Positions 59,109-64,000 of a stretch of DNA of 64,000 nucleotides are shown here, piece after piece. Source of the stretch: Sphingomonas soli NBRC 100801 (GTDB lineage Bacteria > Pseudomonadota > Alphaproteobacteria > Sphingomonadales > Sphingomonadaceae); NCBI RefSeq assembly GCF_001591025.1, contig NZ_BCTZ01000003.1:248001-312000 (forward strand), in the 5' to 3' direction. The notes below the pieces were generated by a model. The model was given only the letters and a program-made list of their open reading frames with translations, made no database searches and was not told the origin of the DNA. A program made the translations under genes and the position numbers. How positions within the stretch are numbered: the stretch's first letter is position 1; the number at the start of each line of letters is the position of its first letter.

Positions 59109-61225
59109 AGGATGACCGTTCCGCTGACCGTGTTGCCGGTCGGGTTCTCCACGTCCTTTGTCTTGAGGACGTTTCCGATGACGACGGCACCGGCGTTCGC
59201 GGTCAGGCCCAATGTCTGCAACCAGGCGTCTCGCACGATATTGCGGGTTACGATCAGCTCCGGGGTCGTCGTGCCTGTGAAGAGCATGGCATAGCGCGAG
59301 CTGCTGCCGACGCTGTTGTAGAACAGGTTGTCCTCGACGGTCACCTTGTCGGACCTCACGACGACGCCGATGAATTCGGCGTCCGAATCCGCGCCGACAT
59401 GCACGGCGTTGCGCGCGATGCTGAAGCCGCTGACCGGGATGCTTGTGAAATCGACATTTATTGCGCGGTAGACCTGGTTGACGAGGACGTTGTCTTCCAC
59501 CTCAAGCCCAGAATAGCCTGCGGCGTCGTCGGTGAAGTTGATGCCGAAGAGACCGCCGGTTACGGTGTTGCGATTGAAGCTATTGCCGGCGTACGCGGTG
59601 CTGGCGATAAACCGGACTGCCACAACGCTGGTACCGACTGTGATGCGGTTACGCGAAAACGAACTGTTGGTTGCCGCACCGATAGTCATCTGGCCGAAAA
59701 TCGTGTTCTCGCTGAAGTCGGTGCCCAGCATCCCGGCGACCTCCACCCTCGCATCGAGCGTGTTGCGCATCACCTTGAGGTTTGCCGCTCCAGCCTCCTG
59801 CGAGATGGCCAGGGCGTAGCAGTCGCTATCGACGTTCGTGACTTGGTTCTCGGATATCGTAACGTTCTCCCCAGAGAGCCCGACCAGAACCAGACCGCCA
59901 TAATAGGGAATGCCGGGCTTCTTGGTCAGATCGCTGCCAACGCCATCGATCCGGTTGCGCGCGATGATGTGGCCAGAGGTATCGCCGCCGCCCTCCACGC
60001 CGAAACAATACATGTTCTTGAAATCATTGTCGGTGATCGTCGCCGCGGCATCGGTGTCGTTGATCCCGCCCACGCCCGCGATGAACGTGTCGGCGATATT
60101 GCCACTTACGACTATACGGCTGTTGTCATTGCTGAATGATACGAAGCCATCGCCATGGCCAACCGCGATGTCGATGTTCCCGTTGGTGCCGCTGTTTCCG
60201 GTGATCGTGGCGCCGACTACCCCAGACAGGTGGATCGCGTTGCCGCCGATCGTGTCGAAGCGGTTGCCGGTGATCGTGATATCGTCGCCATAAGGCAGGA
60301 TGCCTTCGCCGGGAGCGTTCACGAATACGTTGTTCCGCGCCGCCTGAGCCGATCCTGTGCTGAGCATCGAAAGCTCGGTGGTGGTTTCCCAGCGCGCAAA
60401 GGTCCATTTCGCACGGTTGCCGTCGAAGGTCAGGCCTTCCACCGAAGCGCCATCGGCCAGCGTCAGCGAAGCGAAGGTGAGGAAGCAGGTCCCGCCGATG
60501 CCGATATTTGCGTTGACCGGCTGATCGAGCGTGATCGTGTTGCCGACCTTGTCCGCGATTGTGCGCACGTCGGTAAGCGTGCTGTTGAGCACCAGTGCCG
60601 AGCGAGCCACGCCCTGTTGCGCAAACGCCACCTGCATCCCGATCGTGAAGGCGCTGGCGTCGGCGAGGGTGACCGCCTTACTCTCGCCCGTGGTCATCGC
60701 CGTGGTCGTCGTTGTTTTGATCTGGTCGCGCCGCTTGAGGGTCGCACCGTTGCCGATGATCTTCTGACGGTCCAGCGAGAGCAGACCGTGATCGATCGTG
60801 TAGGTCACGCCGGGCTGAAGCACGAGTGTGCCGCCCACGCCGGCTGCGGCGATTGCATCGTCAAGCGTGGCATAGGCGCCCGCGTAGGTGGGCAGGAGGT
60901 TGAGCGACGGCAGAGGACCGGGCTTTTCCACCGCCACGCCGGCCACTTTCTCGAAACGACGGAACGCTCCCGCCTCATAGGCCCAAAATCGTTCGCCATT
61001 TGCGACCGTCGCCAACCCGTCCGCGACACTGTCCTTGATCCCGAGCGAAGCGACGAACATCAGCGTGTTGAAGCCTGCCGCCGCCTCCTGCGCGATGGCA
61101 TCAAGCACCTCTTGGTTGCTGGCGTTCGTCGGAACCGGGGTGCTCCCGATCGCCCCCTCGCGGCGCGCGATGTCAGCGAAGCTATCACCCCGCGCGTTGT
61201 TCACGACGATACGCTCGACGGTCAT
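59105..61225 (-). CDS. Tailspike with right-handed beta-helix (pectate-lyase-like)
   Basis: A 706-residue protein. Residues about 1-110 form a head domain that probably binds the virion (ERIVVNNARGDSFADIARRE). From about 110 there are repeated short turns with N at regular spacing (ITITGNRFDTIGGNAIHLSG, VTISENQVTNVDSD, TVEDNLFYNSVG), diagnostic of a parallel beta-helix. Such spikes often bind or degrade surface polysaccharide. Confidence 0.87.
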   Translation of the reverse strand: MTVERIVVNNARGDSFADIARREGAIGSTPVPTNASNQEVLDAIAQEAAAGFNTLMFVASLGIKDSVADGLATVANGERFWAYEAGAFRRFEKVAGVAVEKPGPLPSLNLLPTYAGAYATLDDAIAAAGVGGTLVLQPGVTYTIDHGLLSLDRQKIIGNGATLKRRDQIKTTTTTAMTTGESKAVTLADASAFTIGMQVAFAQQGVARSALVLNSTLTDVRTIADKVGNTITLDQPVNANIGIGGTCFLTFASLTLADGASVEGLTFDGNRAKWTFARWETTTELSMLSTGSAQAARNNVFVNAPGEGILPYGDDITITGNRFDTIGGNAIHLSGVVGATITGNSGTNGNIDIAVGHGDGFVSFSNDNSRIVVSGNIADTFIAGVGGINDTDAAATITDNDFKNMYCFGVEGGGDTSGHIIARNRIDGVGSDLTKKPGIPYYGGLVLVGLSGENVTISENQVTNVDSDCYALAISQEAGAANLKVMRNTLDARVEVAGMLGTDFSENTIFGQMTIGAATNSSFSRNRITVGTSVVAVRFIASTAYAGNSFNRNTVTGGLFGINFTDDAAGYSGLEVEDNVLVNQVYRAINVDFTSIPVSGFSIARNAVHVGADSDAEFIGVVVRSDKVTVEDNLFYNSVGSSSRYAMLFTGTTTPELIVTRNIVRDAWLQTLGLTANAGAVVIGNVLKTKDVENPTGNTVSGTVIL

Positions 61226-61581
61226 GCCGTTACCTCCGGGAGTAAGATGATTTGCCCCCGGACAGGCACGTCGATGACGCCGTTGGGGTAGATGTCCTTC
61301 AAGTCGTGCGCGACGCGGACAATCTCGGTGGGGCCTTCGACTTCATCGAAGTCCGGCCCATGCCATTTCGCCTTGAAACGTCCGGACGACGCCTCGAGGA
61401 TCGTGATCGTAGCCGAAGCCAGCACGGCGCCGGTTCCCGCAGTCTTGCGGGCTTGCCAGGTAAGCGTATGCCCAGTGATATCGACCGGCACGCCCGCCGT
61501 GTCGGTGAATTGGTATTCCTTTACGAAATCGCCCTGCCGGGGGAGAACGATATTCAGCTCCGGAAAGTTCGGATCAGCCAT
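61222..61581 (-). CDS. Phage baseplate-type small protein
   Basis: A 119-residue protein from ATG 61581. LPRQGDFVKEYQFTDTAGVP, DITGHTLTWQARKTAGTGAV resembles N-terminal domains of baseplate/receptor-binding proteins (BppU-like). It overlaps the spike gene by 4 nt. Confidence 0.75.
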   Translation of the reverse strand: MADPNFPELNIVLPRQGDFVKEYQFTDTAGVPVDITGHTLTWQARKTAGTGAVLASATITILEASSGRFKAKWHGPDFDEVEGPTEIVRVAHDLKDIYPNGVIDVPVRGQIILLPEVTA

Positions 61582-62260
61582 AGGTGATATGCTCGACAAA
61601 ACTGATCGAGGTGGTGCCGAACATGCCCATGGTGATGGCGCTGGCGAGGTCCTGCCCAATTCCCGCGCGACACTCGACCACCGGCCAATCGAAGTTCACC
61701 GCGTCACCGGTTTCGATTGCCTCCCGAAGCGGGGGGCTTATCTTGCACGTCGCCGAAAGCCCGTCGCGCGCAGTTACCCGCCCCACCTTGTAGCCGCGCT
61801 TCCCGATGCTGAATTTGACGCCGTGCTGGATCATCGCACCCTGCGAGATCACAATCTCGACCGTGGTTGCCCTCAGCGCGGCATCCGCGCCCACCACGGC
61901 GACGATATGCGGCGAGGCGAAGCGAACCTCGGTTGGGAAAACATCGTCGTCGGCATAGATGTCGGAGGGGCTGGCAAGGCCTGAGCCCGCGAAGGGGCGA
62001 GGCGCGGTTTTAAGCGAGAGGATCGGCACGAGCACCGATTGCGCGCCGCCTGCCAGGTGGGCGGTCCACGCATCCCACGCTCGTTGCAAATCGATGTTGT
62101 CGAGGTCCATCTCGCCGTAGCTGATTTCCCAGCGCCCGCCTCCATCGGTCGAGATGACATCCTCTTCCCCACTGAGCGCAGTCCCCCCGCTGAGGACGCG
62201 CGGCACCACGTCCGCCTTGACAGGGTCGGGGTTGAAACGGTGCGCCGGGAAGATAAACAT
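61574..62260 (-). CDS. Phage tail-associated hypothetical protein
   Basis: A 228-residue protein. WEISYGEMDLDNIDLQRAWD, GGAQSVLVPILSLKTAPRPF and AGIGQDLASAITMGMFGTTS. The arrangement resembles conserved phage tail-region proteins before the tailspike, but I cannot name a family. Overlaps the next gene by 8 nt. Confidence 0.75.
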   Translation of the reverse strand: MFIFPAHRFNPDPVKADVVPRVLSGGTALSGEEDVISTDGGGRWEISYGEMDLDNIDLQRAWDAWTAHLAGGAQSVLVPILSLKTAPRPFAGSGLASPSDIYADDDVFPTEVRFASPHIVAVVGADAALRATTVEIVISQGAMIQHGVKFSIGKRGYKVGRVTARDGLSATCKISPPLREAIETGDAVNFDWPVVECRAGIGQDLASAITMGMFGTTSISFVEHITYG

Positions 62261-62316
62261 GCCCGCGACGCTAGATGCTGGGCCGGTCTGCGATTACCGC
62301 CGTCAGGCGTGCCCGA

Positions 62317-63414
62317 TCAGGCCGGTGCGATGGTGGTAACGGTGCCGCTAGACCCGCGATACTTGAGCGCCCCCGCCTCGACATAGAGCACACCGCCGCC
62401 GGTGGGATTAGTGGTCGGTGCCGTGGTGCAGTTCGCAATTCCCAGAACGCGGGCACCCGATCCGAACTGAGAAGTGCACCCGAACAGCCCGACATTCTCG
62501 CTGCTGCTGATCATGATCGAGGAGGTACTGACCACGCCAAAAAACAGTTGCGGTCCTCGAAGCCCAAGATCCATCGTGCTCGCGCCAAGGAATGACGCAG
62601 TCGCCCGCCCCAGCGTGGCGCTCCCCCCGGTGCCGCTGAAGGTCAACGCCGGGAGAAAGGCCCCGCCGCTGTTCATCGTCAGCGATGTGATCCCCGCGAT
62701 CACCCCGCCGGTGATGTTCACATTGCTCGCGGCTTGGGTGGCCATCGTGTCCAAGCCGAGATTTACTCGTGCCGTCGAAGCGTTGGCGACATCGGACAAG
62801 TTATTCGCCGCCACCAGCGCCCCGGCGAGATTATGCTCCTGAGACCACCATGATGCGCCGACCGACGCCTGCGTACCGCCTGCGTTGTCGGCCTTGGCGA
62901 TGATGGTGTCACCGATATCAACGCTGACCCCGGACGCGCCACCGATCCTGCCGGCGACCGATACGACATAGGCGTCGCCCTTCGATGCTGCCGGATAGTT
63001 CGGGTTCGCCGAGCAGTCGATATCGCCCTTGAGATCGAAAAGGCCGGTCGTCGCCAGCGCAACCAGCGCAGCGACGAACGCGGTTGTGGCGAGCTGCGTG
63101 TTGTTCGTGCCAGGCGACGCGGTTGGGCCGGTAGGCGTTCCGGTAAGCGCTGGTGATACGAGTGGGGCCTTGGCGTCCAGCGCCGCTTGCAAATCGGTCT
63201 GGTCGCTCAGGGTTCCGGTGATCTCGCCCCACTCAGGGGCCGGCAGGGGGGCGGGGGGCAGGTCGATAAAGTGCGTTACGCCATCGCCCCACCTCTGCTC
63301 CCCTGTTTCCTCAATGATCCCGATCTCGCGCTCGAGCAGGATCGGATTCTCCGAGGCCCAAAGCGCAGCCGGATAGATATTGTAGATGAAGCGCACTTTT
63401 TTGGTCGTGGTCAC
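62317..63414 (-). CDS. Phage tail fibre-like protein
   Basis: A 365-residue protein from GTG 63414, overlapping the previous stop. [20 protein letters not shown] and [16 protein letters not shown] (a G-D-G-x-T/V-x-W-like tail fibre motif) are followed by the shaft repeat [32 protein letters not shown], then Ala/Ser/Gly-rich beta repeats. Confidence 0.82.
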   Translation of the reverse strand: MTTTKKVRFIYNIYPAALWASENPILLEREIGIIEETGEQRWGDGVTHFIDLPPAPLPAPEWGEITGTLSDQTDLQAALDAKAPLVSPALTGTPTGPTASPGTNNTQLATTAFVAALVALATTGLFDLKGDIDCSANPNYPAASKGDAYVVSVAGRIGGASGVSVDIGDTIIAKADNAGGTQASVGASWWSQEHNLAGALVAANNLSDVANASTARVNLGLDTMATQAASNVNITGGVIAGITSLTMNSGGAFLPALTFSGTGGSATLGRATASFLGASTMDLGLRGPQLFFGVVSTSSIMISSSENVGLFGCTSQFGSGARVLGIANCTTAPTTNPTGGGVLYVEAGALKYRGSSGTVTTIAPA

Positions 63415-64000
63415 GACAGGATTCCCCCGTCGTAGATGACCTCGATCCCATCCGTGGTCGTGTCGACAGTCACGGTATCCGACCAAGCGCTGCGCCGACC
63501 GTCCCCCGTCGCGTAGGAAACCTGCGCGTCAACCATCGCGTCGGCGGGCACGTATTCGGTATTGATGGTCACCGACGTGCCGGGGTCGATGTCGGAATAT
63601 TGCCGCTCGCCCCATACGCTCGCCGTGGACAGCTTTGTGCGCGCGAACCAGGTCAGGTCGCTGCGGTCCGGGCCCGTTGCGGTCAGCACAAGATAGGCGC
63701 CGGGTGCGCCCGCTCCGCTATCGGTGTCGAAATTGACGACCGCGTCCGTGATTTCGGGGTCATCGAGCGGCTCGACGTCGGGCACCTCGCCAACAGGAGT
63801 CGCGTCGCCGGTCTCTTCCGACGGGTCCCAATCGTCCATAGCCGGGTCGGCAGCTACCCATTCGAAGCGAACGCCGCCGGTCTGCATGTCGCGCTCGGGC
63901 GAGCCGACGATCTCGACCGGGCCATCATAGAATACGGCGCCGGCCTCCTCGATGGTCAGGTTGATGTAGCGCTCGCCCAGCACCTCACGGCCCCCGAAGG
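63411..64000 (-). CDS. Phage tail protein, C-terminal part (5' end outside window)
   Basis: The frame is open to the window edge; the visible end starts [20 protein letters not shown]. Acidic middle ([20 protein letters not shown]) and Ig/fibronectin-like strands ([20 protein letters not shown]). It is probably the C-terminus of a large tail tip or host-specificity protein. The start is beyond 64000. Confidence 0.75.
   Translation of the reverse strand, partial: FGGREVLGERYINLTIEEAGAVFYDGPVEIVGSPERDMQTGGVRFEWVAADPAMDDWDPSEETGDATPVGEVPDVEPLDDPEITDAVVNFDTDSGAGAPGAYLVLTATGPDRSDLTWFARTKLSTASVWGERQYSDIDPGTSVTINTEYVPADAMVDAQVSYATGDGRRSAWSDTVTVDTTTDGIEVIYDGGILS

Larger units (their letters stand above)
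53976..64000. mobile_element. Left part of a prophage (incomplete in window)
   Basis: From about 53.9 kb gene character changes to small, tightly overlapping phage genes. The set includes a phage-type adenine methyltransferase, GH19 endolysin, holin candidate, Rz/Rz1, tailspike and tail genes. Integrase, repressor, terminase and capsid genes are not in view, so most of the element lies beyond 64000. No att site was found; tRNA-Arg is 3.3 kb away and not used as a boundary. Confidence 0.85.

Overview
The window looks like chromosome from a GC-rich alphaproteobacterium of the Sphingomonadales (Sphingomonas or a close relative). This rests on the gene neighbourhoods (carA/carB, greA, eno-ftsB-pdhA-pdhB with a lipoyl domain on PdhB, pcm-tolC-PopZ-like-valS-hemB), the many palindromic intergenic repeats built on GTCATCCCAGC...GCTGGGAT, and several short proteins of sphingomonad type. 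Species cannot be decided from the sequence alone.

Layout. 0-5 kb: carbamoyl phosphate synthase genes carA and carB with a small foreign-looking gene between them; carA carries an in-frame array of palindromic repeats. 5-8.4 kb: greA, a rhomboid-like membrane protein that seems to lack its catalytic His, a DUF4170 protein and a four-gene membrane/envelope cassette. 8.4-14.5 kb: enolase, FtsB, a LuxR-type regulator behind a 28-bp perfect palindrome, a small secreted protein, and both pyruvate dehydrogenase E1 subunits. 14.5-17.7 kb: three overlapping genes for TadE/TadG-like pseudopilin and VWA proteins. 17.7-23.7 kb: a reduced squalene/phytoene synthase-like protein, an EF-hand protein, TrmFO, YhhN, DUF488, RluE and a FAD-dependent dehydrogenase.

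23.7-27.3 kb is an A+T-rich accessory island on the minus strand. It begins beside a truncated HTH gene and encodes, in transcription order, a MazG-like NTP pyrophosphohydrolase with a large extra C-terminal domain, a uracil-DNA-glycosylase-fold protein, a deoxyribosyltransferase/TIR-like Rossmannoid protein and an Nmad2-like nucleotide-modification-associated protein. All four can plausibly act on nucleotides or bases. This is the best candidate here for a poorly described defence or base-modification system.

27.3-53.8 kb returns to core genome: a class II DAHP synthase with a fused N-terminal XRE-type HTH domain (unusual), Rnk, a D-2-hydroxyacid dehydrogenase, CysS, tRNA-Cys, Pcm, TolC, a PopZ-like protein, an S9 peptidase, ValS, a choice-of-anchor-A surface protein, HemB, two tandem GNAT acetyltransferases, a membrane-fused spermidine-synthase-like protein, tRNA-Arg, a MarR/epimerase pair, and a histidine kinase whose H-box His is Asp.

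53.9-64 kb is the left part of a prophage with no integrase in view. A plus-strand block of tightly overlapping small genes includes a phage-type adenine methyltransferase. A long minus-strand block, read from the right edge inward, holds tail proteins, a beta-helix tailspike, a GH19 endolysin, a candidate holin and overlapping Rz/Rz1 spanins. The last tail gene runs off the window.
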